Origin: Hyphomicrobiales bacterium
GTDB taxonomy: Bacteria > Pseudomonadota > Alphaproteobacteria > Rhizobiales > Rhizobiaceae
Reading direction: 5' to 3'
Assembly (NCBI GenBank): GCA_900468625.1
Contig: UBUL01000020.1
Span: 62,001 to 126,000, forward strand
DNA length: 64,000 bases
The first letter of the stretch is position 1, and the number at the start of each line of letters is the position of its first letter. The notes under the pieces were generated by a model, which made no database searches, had not been told where the DNA came from, and saw nothing but the letters and a program-made list of their open reading frames with translations. A program made the position numbers and the translations under genes. Shown piece by piece: positions 33,401-41,663 of this stretch.

Positions 33401-34371
33401 CGCAGCCTCGGATTTGACAGGATTGCGACGATATCGGCGACGGTGATCAGCAGGAGATAACCGAGGCAGAAGATCATTGCGCAGCTCTGGATGAGCGGGA
33501 GATCGCGGGTCGCGACGGCGTCCACCATCAATTTGGCGATGCCCGGATAATTGAAGATGGTCTCCACGATGATCACGCCGCCGACGAGATAGGAGAGCGA
33601 AAGCGCGACCGCGTTGACGATCGGCCCCAGCGCATTGGGCAATGCGTGCCTGAACACCATGCGGCCGCGCGAGGCGCCCTTGAGCAGGGCCATTTCCACA
33701 TAGGGTGTCTTCAGCGTCTCGATCAGAGCCGCCCGTGTCATGCGGATCATCTGGGCCGATATGACGAAGGTCAGCGTAATGACCGGCATCGCATAGATTT
33801 TCAGAAGATCGAAGACCGTGTGCGCCTCGCTGACGGAAGACAGCGCCGGCAGCCAGCGTAGGTAGACGGCGAACAACAGCACGGCAAGCGTTGCGACCAT
33901 GAATTCGGGCACCGATATGACACCGATGGACACGATCGTGACGATACGATCGTAATAGGAACCGCGAAGCATGGCCGAGGTAATGCCAAGCAGGAGCGCA
34001 AGCGGCACCGAGACGAGCGTCGTGATGGCGGCAAGCTCCAGCGTCGCCACCAGGCGGCGGCCGATCAGTTCCGCAACAGGCATATTGTTTGCGTAGGACG
34101 TGCCGAGATCGCCCTTCATCAGGCCCAGAAGCCATTGCAGAAACCGCAGGATCGCAGGTTCGTCGAGATGCATTGCCTTGCGCAGGCCGGCAACCGCTTC
34201 TGGCGTCGCCGCCTGGCCAAGCAGGATGGAGGCTGTGTCTCCCGGTAGCATGCTGGTTGCGAAAAAGACGGCAAACGACACGATCAGCAAGGTGATGACC
34301 GCGATGAAGAGCCTGTTTAGGACAAGTAGGGAGACCTCGGATCTCAAAAGCAATGCTCCTGCGGCGTTCAA
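33397..34371 (-). CDS. ABC importer permease, DppB/OppB type
   Basis: A 324-residue permease: an N-terminal helix LNRLFIAVITLLIVSFAVFFATSMLPGD (the PGDxA motif typical of DppB), and the coupling loop KTPYVEMALLKGASRGRMVFRHALPNA near 225-250. It overlaps the DppC-type gene by four bases. It follows the binding protein gene after 70 bases that contain a stem-loop. Confidence 0.93.
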   Translation of the reverse strand: MNAAGALLLRSEVSLLVLNRLFIAVITLLIVSFAVFFATSMLPGDTASILLGQAATPEAVAGLRKAMHLDEPAILRFLQWLLGLMKGDLGTSYANNMPVAELIGRRLVATLELAAITTLVSVPLALLLGITSAMLRGSYYDRIVTIVSIGVISVPEFMVATLAVLLFAVYLRWLPALSSVSEAHTVFDLLKIYAMPVITLTFVISAQMIRMTRAALIETLKTPYVEMALLKGASRGRMVFRHALPNALGPIVNAVALSLSYLVGGVIIVETIFNYPGIAKLMVDAVATRDLPLIQSCAMIFCLGYLLLITVADIVAILSNPRLR

Positions 34372-34400
34372 CGAAACGAATGGCGTTCGCGAGCGGAGAT

Positions 34401-34427
34401 CCCCGGGCGGTTTTGCGCCGTCCGGGG
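34401..34427 (-). terminator. stem-loop between binding-protein and permease genes
   Basis: CCCCGGGCGG and CCGTCCGGGG pair over ten positions with one mismatch around TTTTGCG. Such hairpins behind a binding-protein gene usually protect its mRNA or cause partial termination so that more binding protein than permease is made. Confidence 0.5.
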
Positions 34428-34441
34428 AGGTTCAGCGGCCG

Positions 34442-36052
34442 CTAAGCATCGAGCCACAGATACTCCGCCATTGCGTAACCCATCATGCCACCGAGCGGGT
34501 TGGCTTCCAATCCGTGCACCTTGCTCGAAAGCGCATCCACATTCGAGATATAGGCCGGGATGATGGTACCGGCTTCTTCGGCAATCATCACCTGCATTTC
34601 GGCGTAGATCTGCTTGCGCTTGACCTGATCGAGCAAGCCGCGCGCTTCGATCAGCATCTTGTCGAATTTTTCCGACTTGTACTGGCTCTCGTTCCACGGT
34701 GCATTCGAAGCGTAAAGAAGCGAAAACAGAATGTCGGGCGTCGGGCGCGGATTGATGTTGCCGAAATGGATCGGTGCCTTCAGCCAGTAATTATCCCAAT
34801 AGCCATCGGAGGGAACGCGCTGGACGTCGAGCTTCATGCCGATGTTCGCGCCGGCCGCCTGGATGATCATCGCCATGTCGATCGACGAGGTTGCTGCGTC
34901 GGAGGCGATCACCGGAATGGATTGTCCGAGCACGCCGGCCTTCTGGAAATGGAACTTGGCCTTGTCCGGATCGAAGGCCTTCGGCTTCAGATCGTTGTTG
35001 TGATAGATATTGGCCGGAGAAACGGGCTGGTCATTGGCGACTTCGCCAAGGCCGCGCAGGGCCGATTTGACGATCTGCTCGCGATTGACCAGTAACTTCA
35101 TGCCATCGACGAAGTCCTTCTTGTTGCCCGGCGTCATGTCGAGGCGCATATTGAGGTTGGTATAATTGCCGCTGGTCGTTTTCGACAGCGTAAAGCCCGA
35201 CTGGCCGTCGATCAGCTTCATGGAGCGTGGATTGATCGAAGCGGCGTAGTGAATGTCGCCCGAAAGCAGTGCATTGACGCGGGCGTTGTCGTCGCTGATC
35301 GCAAAGAATTCAAAGGAGTCGAGATAGGGCTGCCCGGATTTCCAGTAGTTCTTGTTCTTCTCCACGACCGAACGGTTGCCTGGATCGAAGGTTTTGAGAA
35401 CGAAGGCCCCGGTGCCGTTGCCTTTCGAGAAGTCGGTCGTGCCGTCGGCGACGATCATGAAGTGATGCAGGGCGAGAATGGTCGGCAGGTCGGCATTCGG
35501 ATCGGCCAGGGTGATTTCGACCGTGGACTTGTCGACAGCCTTGAAACCGGTCATCTGCGCGGCAATCTTGGCGACCTTGGAGCCGACGCCAGGATCGAGA
35601 TGGCGTTTGAGCGAGAAGACGACATCGTCGGCCGTCAGCTCCTTGCCGTCGTGGAATGTCACGCCTTTGCGCAGCTTGACCGTCCAGATCTTGGCGTCCT
35701 TGCTTTCGAAGCTTTCGGCGAGTTCCATCTGCGTCACGCCGGCCTTATCGATGAAGGTCAGGCGATTGTAGAGCGAACAGCAGCGCACGTAGTCGGTCGA
35801 CAGGGATGCCTTGGCAGGGTCGAGTGTGTCGGCGGTCGAGGACGACCAGCCGGCCGCTTTCAGATTGCCGCCGGACTTGGGCGTGGCCGCGACCGCATTC
35901 GATGCCCGGCCGAGCACCAGGCCGCCCGCCGACAGGGCGACGCCGCCTGCCAGAAGCATGGTGAGAAGTTCGCGGCGGGTGGCGCCTCGACGGATGGCAT
36001 TTTCGACCATTGCGTCATCCGAGGCAGTCCAGTTCATGATTTTGTCGTTCAT
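34442..36052 (-). CDS. periplasmic substrate-binding protein, family 5 (peptide/opine/nickel)
   Basis: A 536-residue SBP_bac_5 protein. The leader carries a twin-arginine motif (TRRELLTML, Arg26-Arg27), a hydrophobic stretch AGGVALSAGGLVLG and an AVAA cleavage region near 55, so export by Tat is likely. The mature protein shows the family pattern TLDPAKASLSTDYVRCCSLYNRL ... KLRKGVTFHDGKELTADDVVFSLKR. First gene of the importer; HAD and aminotransferase genes lie upstream on the same strand. It probably binds the compound that this cluster degrades. Confidence 0.94.
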   Translation of the reverse strand: MNDKIMNWTASDDAMVENAIRRGATRRELLTMLLAGGVALSAGGLVLGRASNAVAATPKSGGNLKAAGWSSSTADTLDPAKASLSTDYVRCCSLYNRLTFIDKAGVTQMELAESFESKDAKIWTVKLRKGVTFHDGKELTADDVVFSLKRHLDPGVGSKVAKIAAQMTGFKAVDKSTVEITLADPNADLPTILALHHFMIVADGTTDFSKGNGTGAFVLKTFDPGNRSVVEKNKNYWKSGQPYLDSFEFFAISDDNARVNALLSGDIHYAASINPRSMKLIDGQSGFTLSKTTSGNYTNLNMRLDMTPGNKKDFVDGMKLLVNREQIVKSALRGLGEVANDQPVSPANIYHNNDLKPKAFDPDKAKFHFQKAGVLGQSIPVIASDAATSSIDMAMIIQAAGANIGMKLDVQRVPSDGYWDNYWLKAPIHFGNINPRPTPDILFSLLYASNAPWNESQYKSEKFDKMLIEARGLLDQVKRKQIYAEMQVMIAEEAGTIIPAYISNVDALSSKVHGLEANPLGGMMGYAMAEYLWLDA

Positions 36053-36114
36053 GTCATTCCCCTTTTTTGGTTGGCAGTCTGCTTTTTATTGGATGCGACG
36101 ATGGTGCTGCCTGA

Positions 36115-36831
36115 TCAGGCCGCCTGCGGCGGCCTCACGGCTTCGGCGAGCTCGGCCATGGATTTGAAGTGGAAGTCCGGCGTGGTGAATTCCGCCGGTT
36201 CGATCGTGCCGCCATAGCCGGCCTGCGGATGACGGCGCTCAATCCAGCAGTTCGTCATCCCCAATCGGCGTGATACGCCGATGTCGTGGTACTGGCTTTG
36301 CGCGACGTGAAGAATATCGTCCTTGCCGGCATTTTCGCCGGCCACGAAATCGAAAACCCTGTGAAAGAAGGCAGGGTCCGGCTTTTCGGTGCCGGTGTCG
36401 TCGGCGGTGAAGGCAGCATGGAAGGGATGTCCCAGCTCCGCCGAAAAATGTTCGAAGGCCCAGCGACGGGCGTTCGTCATGGCGATAAGCCGATATTGGC
36501 GCGCAAGCTGCGCCAGGGTTTCGGCACTGTCGGGAAAGGCTTTCCATTGCCTGGCGGAATCGCGCAGGCGCCGACCGTGGGCCTCATCGGCCGGCAAACC
36601 GAGTTTCGGTGCGATGGCGAGATAGACGCGCACGAGGTCGTCGGGAAACAGATCCGCATCGTCGGCGTAGCGCGCGGCTCGATAGAGCGTCAGCGCCTCC
36701 TCGCCGTCGATCGTCCCCTTCGCTTCAGCCGCAATTTCGCTAAGGCAGGTTTTCAGGCCGCCTTCGAAGTCGATGAGCGTTCCGACGACATCGAAGCTCA
36801 TATATTTGAATTCTGCCAATGACTTGGTCAT
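36115..36831 (-). CDS. haloacid dehalogenase type II-like hydrolase (copy 1)
   Basis: A 238-residue HAD-superfamily hydrolase. The nucleophile is Asp14 in FDVVGTLIDF; AMTNARRW near 116 and GTEKPDPAFF near 146 supply the Ser/Asn-type and Lys residues, and HVAQSQYHDIGVSRRLGM carries the acidic-loop position in the L-2-haloacid dehalogenase style (HVAxSxxHDxxxA). The type II family displaces halide from 2-haloacids, but many members act on other small acids. It lies 62 bases before the importer genes and shares their strand. Confidence 0.88.
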   Translation of the reverse strand: MTKSLAEFKYMSFDVVGTLIDFEGGLKTCLSEIAAEAKGTIDGEEALTLYRAARYADDADLFPDDLVRVYLAIAPKLGLPADEAHGRRLRDSARQWKAFPDSAETLAQLARQYRLIAMTNARRWAFEHFSAELGHPFHAAFTADDTGTEKPDPAFFHRVFDFVAGENAGKDDILHVAQSQYHDIGVSRRLGMTNCWIERRHPQAGYGGTIEPAEFTTPDFHFKSMAELAEAVRPPQAA

Positions 36832-37061
36832 GTCTTACCCCAGTCTGCTTGCTGGCGGCACCGGGCGGCCGCCTTGCGGAAGAATATGCTGTTCCCAGGT
36901 CCGTTTGTTCTCTGACGCTCCCGAATTTGCCGGGATGGACCTTCATTGAAGACAAGTTTGGCACTTCGACCGCGCCGTTTGCGCCGAATCGGACTAGCGA
37001 TGCGGCACAAAATTCTGAAAAACGCCTGCTCGCGGTATATCGGTCCTGGCCATTGGCCGGT

Positions 37062-38438
37062 TCAGTCCTTGAGCGCCCGGCGGACGTCGGGATCTTCGAG
37101 CGTCTGATCAAGCGTCCTTTCCGTTCGTTCGATAATCGCGTCGATATCGGCGTCCGTACAGCAAAGCGGCGGGGCATACCCCAAAACTCCGTTGGCGAAG
37201 GCGCGGACCACCAGGCCGTTTTCCCAGGCCCGGTCGAAAATCCGGCGCGACGGCTGAGCCTCCACAGGCAGCGGCGTCTTTGCGGCCTTATTCACGACCA
37301 GCTCGATCGCAGCCAGCATGCCGCGACCGCGGACGTCGCCCACCAGGGGATGGTCCCTCAAGCTTTCGAGGCCGGCCATCAGCCTCGCGCCGGCCTTTCT
37401 GCCGTTCTCGAGCAGGCCGGCTTCGTAAAGCTTCAATACTTCCAAACCGACTGCCGCGCTGACGGGATGGGCGGAATAGGTGTAGCCGTGTCCCACGGCG
37501 GAGTTTCCTGCTCCATCGGCAATGACCTGATAGACGTGATCCGCCATGAAGACGGCGCCCATCGGGACATAGCCGGAGGTGAGCCCCTTCGCCGCGGTAA
37601 TGAAATCGGGAACGATCTCGTCTTCGGAACAGGCAAAAAGCGGACCTGTCCGGCCGAAGCCGGTAATCACTTCGTCGGCGACGAAAAGAATGTCGAGCTC
37701 CTTGCAGAGATCCCGCATGGCCTTCATCCATCCCTTCGGCGGGACGATCACGCCGCCCGAACCCTGAATCGGTTCGGCATAGAAGGCCGCGACACGGTTT
37801 GTTCCGATCGCCTCGACCTTCGCCCTGAGTGCCGCAAGCGAAGCCTGGATGATGGCGTTCGCATCCTGTCCAACGGGATTGCGATAAGGATAGGGCGACG
37901 GAATCTTGTGCTGCCAGTCGAGCGGAACGCCGAAGCCGGCGTGGAAATTGGGCAGGGCGGTCAGCCCGGCGCCGACCGTCGAAGAGCCGTGATAGCCCTG
38001 CTCGATCGAGATGAACTGGTCGCGCTGCGGTTCGCCGCGCGCAAACCAATAGTACCGGATGAAGCGGACGGTACTGTCGATGGCATCCGAGCCGCCTAGC
38101 GTGAAATAGATGTGGTCGAGGTCGCCGGGGGCACGTTCGGCGAGCTCGGCGGCAAGGCGGACGGCCGATTCGCAGCCAAGGCCGAAATAGGCCGTCGCAT
38201 AGGGAAGCTCGCGCATCTGGCGGGCCGCCGCCTCCACGATCGTTTCGTGACCGTAGCCGGCGTTGACGCACCAAAGTCCCGCGAAACCATCTATCAACTG
38301 CCGGCCCTGAGCATCGGTGATCGTCGCTCCCTTGGCGGATGAAAGCACCCGCACGCCTTGCTGCTCATGGCCGCGATAGGAGGCGACCGGATGCACCAGA
38401 TGGGCGCGGTCGAGCTCGATGAGGGAATTGCTGTACAT
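37062..38438 (-). CDS. class III aminotransferase (PLP, omega-amino acid type)
   Basis: A 458-residue PLP enzyme. The PLP Lys is Lys284 in TAAKGLTSGY; Asp255 (FVADEV) holds the pyridine nitrogen. GGSDAIDSTVRFIRYYW near 115 and the N-terminal HLVHPVASYRGHEQQGVRVL identify the putrescine/beta-alanine/GABA-pyruvate group. It would convert a terminal amine to an aldehyde for the two aldehyde dehydrogenases of this cluster. The ATG at 38438 follows GGAGAAG and lies 13 bases after the upstream GNAT gene stop; the longer frame to 38582 overlaps that gene. Confidence 0.93.
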   Translation of the reverse strand: MYSNSLIELDRAHLVHPVASYRGHEQQGVRVLSSAKGATITDAQGRQLIDGFAGLWCVNAGYGHETIVEAAARQMRELPYATAYFGLGCESAVRLAAELAERAPGDLDHIYFTLGGSDAIDSTVRFIRYYWFARGEPQRDQFISIEQGYHGSSTVGAGLTALPNFHAGFGVPLDWQHKIPSPYPYRNPVGQDANAIIQASLAALRAKVEAIGTNRVAAFYAEPIQGSGGVIVPPKGWMKAMRDLCKELDILFVADEVITGFGRTGPLFACSEDEIVPDFITAAKGLTSGYVPMGAVFMADHVYQVIADGAGNSAVGHGYTYSAHPVSAAVGLEVLKLYEAGLLENGRKAGARLMAGLESLRDHPLVGDVRGRGMLAAIELVVNKAAKTPLPVEAQPSRRIFDRAWENGLVVRAFANGVLGYAPPLCCTDADIDAIIERTERTLDQTLEDPDVRRALKD

Positions 38439-38451
38439 GTTCTTCTCCGAA

Positions 38452-39291
38452 TCAGCCGAGTGCCTGGTTGGCGAGGGCGAAAGTGGTGACGGTCGAGGAG
38501 TTGCTGCGCTTGATAACGGGGTTCGCCATGGTGATGCCGCCACCGACATGGACAAGCGAATGGCGGGCGAGCCATGGCCCAAGACCGGTTTCCGCGCCGG
38601 TGTCGACGCGCAGGAACGCGCCGGTTTTCCGGCTCATGAAGTGGGACAGCAGCGATTTCGCATCTTCGATGTCCGGGGCGACGACCGGTCCCACGACCTC
38701 GCCTCGGCCGAAGGGACGAAGGCAGGCGAAGGCGGTGACTTTACCGTTGCGGCGGATGATTGCGAATTCACCCAGATCCGCAAATCGCGCGACAAGAGCG
38801 GAGCGGTCAGCGCCGAAAGCTTCGCGGTCGAGGGCTTTAATGGCCGCGATATCGGCGTTGGTCGCTACTTCGGTATTTCCCGGTTTTTCGGTTGGCGCGA
38901 CAGGACCTTGGTGTTGAACGACGGCGCCGGTCTGGCGAAAGCCCAGCTTTTCATAGAGGGGCAGGCCATCGGCCGTCGCGATGAGACGCAGGGGGCGATT
39001 ATCCGCGAGAGCCAAGACGGCCTCCATGAGACGGCGTCCCAGCCCGCGCCCGCGCATGCTTGCAGCGACGATCACCATGTTGATCGTGGAGCAGTCCGTT
39101 TCGTAAGGTGTCAGGAGCGTGGTGCCGACGACCTCGTCATCAGCGGCGATCGCAACGACACCTTTGCTGAGGTCCAGGGCGACTTTCCAATCCTCCGGGC
39201 GATGAGGCCAGCCGGCCTCCTGCGACAGGCGGACGGCAGCGTCCAAATGTTCGGGACCGAAAGGCCTGATTTCTATCTGTCGCTCCTGCAT
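38452..39291 (-). CDS. double-domain GNAT acetyltransferase (copy 1)
   Basis: A 279-residue protein. The N-terminal GNAT domain (about 5-145) has the acetyl-CoA loop RGRGLGRRLME (80-90) and EKLGFRQTG near 128; the C-terminal 130 residues are a second, Acetyltransf_18-like half (ALDREAFGADRSALVARF ... FGRGEVVGPVVAPD). GWPHRPEDW (27-35) is shared with the paralogue at 48460. The start has GAGGAG 8 bases upstream. It is first in an operon with the aminotransferase, so it may acetylate the amine substrate or product. Confidence 0.88.
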   Translation of the reverse strand: MQERQIEIRPFGPEHLDAAVRLSQEAGWPHRPEDWKVALDLSKGVVAIAADDEVVGTTLLTPYETDCSTINMVIVAASMRGRGLGRRLMEAVLALADNRPLRLIATADGLPLYEKLGFRQTGAVVQHQGPVAPTEKPGNTEVATNADIAAIKALDREAFGADRSALVARFADLGEFAIIRRNGKVTAFACLRPFGRGEVVGPVVAPDIEDAKSLLSHFMSRKTGAFLRVDTGAETGLGPWLARHSLVHVGGGITMANPVIKRSNSSTVTTFALANQALG

Positions 39292-39615
39292 GGCGCTCCT
39301 CGCATTTCTTTTGTCCAAGTGTCGGAGCGTCGGCGCCGGAAGATTCTCTGAAGGCGATGTCCTTGACGGTATCTTTCGCCGTAGCTGCTTACCCTTGCCG
39401 CATGTTATGCCGTCACCTCGCCGACGGCGGTCGCGAAAGTCGGAGCGAAAGGCGTCTTTGCCGGTCGTCTCTGCAAGCAAATGCCAAACGGACGCCGCTA
39501 TACGAAACTTTCTGCTCCGAACCGCGCAAAATCAGTGGGCTCACGCGCCGAAAGCAATCCTATTATCGTGTTCTCCACCAATCGCCTCGAGAGGCAGCAC
39601 GTAAGGACGAAGCGC
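39292..39615. other. divergent intergenic region
   Basis: 324 bases between the GNAT gene (minus) and the second HAD gene (plus). It must hold both promoters. I see no clear palindrome, no GGAAC-type site and no plausible small gene; an open frame entering from 39481 is the upstream extension of the HAD frame and has no ribosome site. Confidence 0.5.
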
Positions 39616-40284
39616 ATGGCCACCTTCCGCCCGAAATATATTACCTTCGATTGCTACGGCACGCTGACCAATTTCCAGATGGCGGAAGCTGCCCGTGACC
39701 TTTATGGCGATCGTCTCGATGAACAGGCCATGCTGCAGTTCCTCAAGAATTTCGCTGCCTACCGGCTCGACGAGATCATGGGGGACTGGAAGCCTTATGC
39801 GGAAGTCGTGCATAATTCGCTCGAGCGGACCTGTAAGCGCAACGCTGTCGCCTTCAAGGAGGAAGACGCCAGGATGGTTTACGAGCGCGTCCCCACCTGG
39901 GGGCCGCATGCCGACGTTCCGGTGGGCCTTGCCAAGGTGGCGAAGGAAATTCCGCTCGTCATCCTGTCGAACGCGATGAATAGCCAGATCATGTCAAATG
40001 TCGCAAAGCTCGGCGCGCCCTTCCATGCCGTCTACACGGCAGAGCAGGCCAATGCCTATAAGCCTCGCTTCCAGGCCTTCGAATATATGTTCGACATGCT
40101 GGGCTGCGGCCCGGAGGACATCCTGCACTGCTCGTCTTCCTTCCGCTATGACCTCATGTCGGCTCATGACCTCGGCATCAAGAACAAGGTCTGGGTCAAT
40201 CGTGGCCACGAACCCGCCAATCCCTATTACGGCTATGTCGAGATCGCCGACATTTCCGGTCTGCCCGGCGTCGTGGGGCTCTGA
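39616..40284 (+). CDS. haloacid dehalogenase type II-like hydrolase (copy 2)
   Basis: A 222-residue HAD hydrolase. Nucleophile Asp12 in ITFDCYGTLTNF; LSNAMNSQI near 120; Lys in NAYKPRFQAFEYM near 150; HCSSSFRYDLMSAHDLGIKNKVWVNR is the type II dehalogenase loop (HxSSSxxxD). It is only distantly like the copy at 36115, so the two may act on different compounds. The ATG at 39616 follows AAGGACG. It is 14 bases before the PuuB-like oxidase, a clear operon. Confidence 0.88.
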   Translation: MATFRPKYITFDCYGTLTNFQMAEAARDLYGDRLDEQAMLQFLKNFAAYRLDEIMGDWKPYAEVVHNSLERTCKRNAVAFKEEDARMVYERVPTWGPHADVPVGLAKVAKEIPLVILSNAMNSQIMSNVAKLGAPFHAVYTAEQANAYKPRFQAFEYMFDMLGCGPEDILHCSSSFRYDLMSAHDLGIKNKVWVNRGHEPANPYYGYVEIADISGLPGVVGL

Positions 40285-40298
40285 GAAAGGGCAGCCAG

Positions 40299-41573
40299 AT
40301 GAAATATTCCTCCTATTGGCACGATACGGCGCCACGCTTTGAGGGCGCGGCTGCCGGCCCGATCGAAGGCCACTATGACGTCGTCGTCGTGGGTGGCGGC
40401 TTCACCGGGCTTGGCGCTGCCCGCCAGCTCGCTATCGCTGGCGCGAAGGTCCTGGTTCTGGAGGCCGAGACCGTCGGCTTCGGTGCGTCCGGGCGCAATG
40501 GCGGCCATCTGAACAATGGCCTGGCGCATAGTTACATTGCGGCAAAGGCGGAGTTGGGCAAGGAGCGGGCCATCGCGCTCTATCATGCGCTGGACGCTTC
40601 GATCGACACGCTCGCAACTATCATCGCGGAAGAAGGGATCGACTGCAATTTCCGTCGCGCAGGCAAGCTGAAGCTTGCCTCCAAACCGCAGCATTTCGAG
40701 GGCCTGGCCAGGAATTTCGAGGCGGTGCATGCCGAAGTCGATCCCGATACCGCGCTGCTGTCCGCCACCGATCTCAAGGATGAGATCGGTTCGCCGTTTC
40801 ATGGCGCGATGCTCTCGAAGAAGAGCGCCATGATGCATATGGGCCGCTATGTCGTCGGTTTGGCCGAGGCGGCAAGGAGACGCGGCGCGGTCATCGTGGA
40901 AGGCGCCGCCGTGACGGAACGCGGCCAGGCCGGCGGCAGGCACGTGCTGAAGACCAGCAAAGGCACCGTTACGGCAGATCAGGTCATGATCGCGACCGGC
41001 GCTTATACGACAGCCAATTTCAGTTACTTCCGCCGCCGGATCATGGCGGTCGGCAGTTTCATCGTCGCGACCCGGCCGTTGACGGACGGAGAAGTTGCCT
41101 CGGCAATGCCCGGCAACCGCACTTGCGTGAACACGATGAACATCGGCAACTACTGGCGCCTGTCACCCGACAACCGGCTGATCTTCGGAGGGCGCGCCCG
41201 CTTCTCCGCGACGTCGGACCAGCGCTCCGACGCCAGGAGCGGCGCGATCCTTCGCGAAAGCCTCGCCCGCATATTTCCCCAGCTCGCCGGGGTCGAGATC
41301 GATTACTGCTGGGGTGGTCTCGTCGATATTACCAAGGATCGCTATCCGCGTGCCGGGTATCATGACGGCATCTGGTATGCCATGGGCTATTCCGGTCACG
41401 GCGCGCAGCTTTCCACGCATCTCGGCATGATGATTGCCGATGCGATCCTGGGAAGGCCCGATCGCAATCCGCTCAAGGGGCTCGATTGGCCGGCCGTTCC
41501 CGGCCATTTCGGCAAGCCGTGGTTCCTGCCCTTGGTCGGCCTGTATTACAAGACGCTCGACAGATTTCAGTGA
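40299..41573 (+). CDS. PuuB-like FAD-dependent amine oxidoreductase
   Basis: A 424-residue DAO-family flavoprotein: VVVVGGGFTGLGAARQLA (28-45), GASGRNGGHLNNGLAHSY (the flavin loop of gamma-glutamylputrescine oxidase-like proteins), and the C-terminal YAMGYSGHGAQLSTHLGMM. The N-terminal YWHDTAP is typical of PuuB/OrdL. PuuB oxidises gamma-glutamylputrescine to an aldehyde; no PuuA-type glutamine synthetase is present, so the substrate may be another N-acyl or amino compound. It follows the HAD gene by 14 bases. Confidence 0.91.
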   Translation: MKYSSYWHDTAPRFEGAAAGPIEGHYDVVVVGGGFTGLGAARQLAIAGAKVLVLEAETVGFGASGRNGGHLNNGLAHSYIAAKAELGKERAIALYHALDASIDTLATIIAEEGIDCNFRRAGKLKLASKPQHFEGLARNFEAVHAEVDPDTALLSATDLKDEIGSPFHGAMLSKKSAMMHMGRYVVGLAEAARRRGAVIVEGAAVTERGQAGGRHVLKTSKGTVTADQVMIATGAYTTANFSYFRRRIMAVGSFIVATRPLTDGEVASAMPGNRTCVNTMNIGNYWRLSPDNRLIFGGRARFSATSDQRSDARSGAILRESLARIFPQLAGVEIDYCWGGLVDITKDRYPRAGYHDGIWYAMGYSGHGAQLSTHLGMMIADAILGRPDRNPLKGLDWPAVPGHFGKPWFLPLVGLYYKTLDRFQ

Positions 41574-41620
41574 TATCGGCCGACGGCGGGCTTTGACGAC
41601 ATTATCAACGCAAAATGATA

Positions 41621-41644
41621 GGGATCGCGTTTGCGACCCCTTTT
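41621..41644 (+). terminator. terminator after the HAD-puuB-like operon
   Basis: GGGATCGC and GCGACCC pair around GTTT with one mismatch, followed by CTTTT. It lies between the convergent PuuB-like and aldehyde dehydrogenase genes. Confidence 0.5.
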
Positions 41645-41663
41645 CAGTCTGAGACGCGACAAC

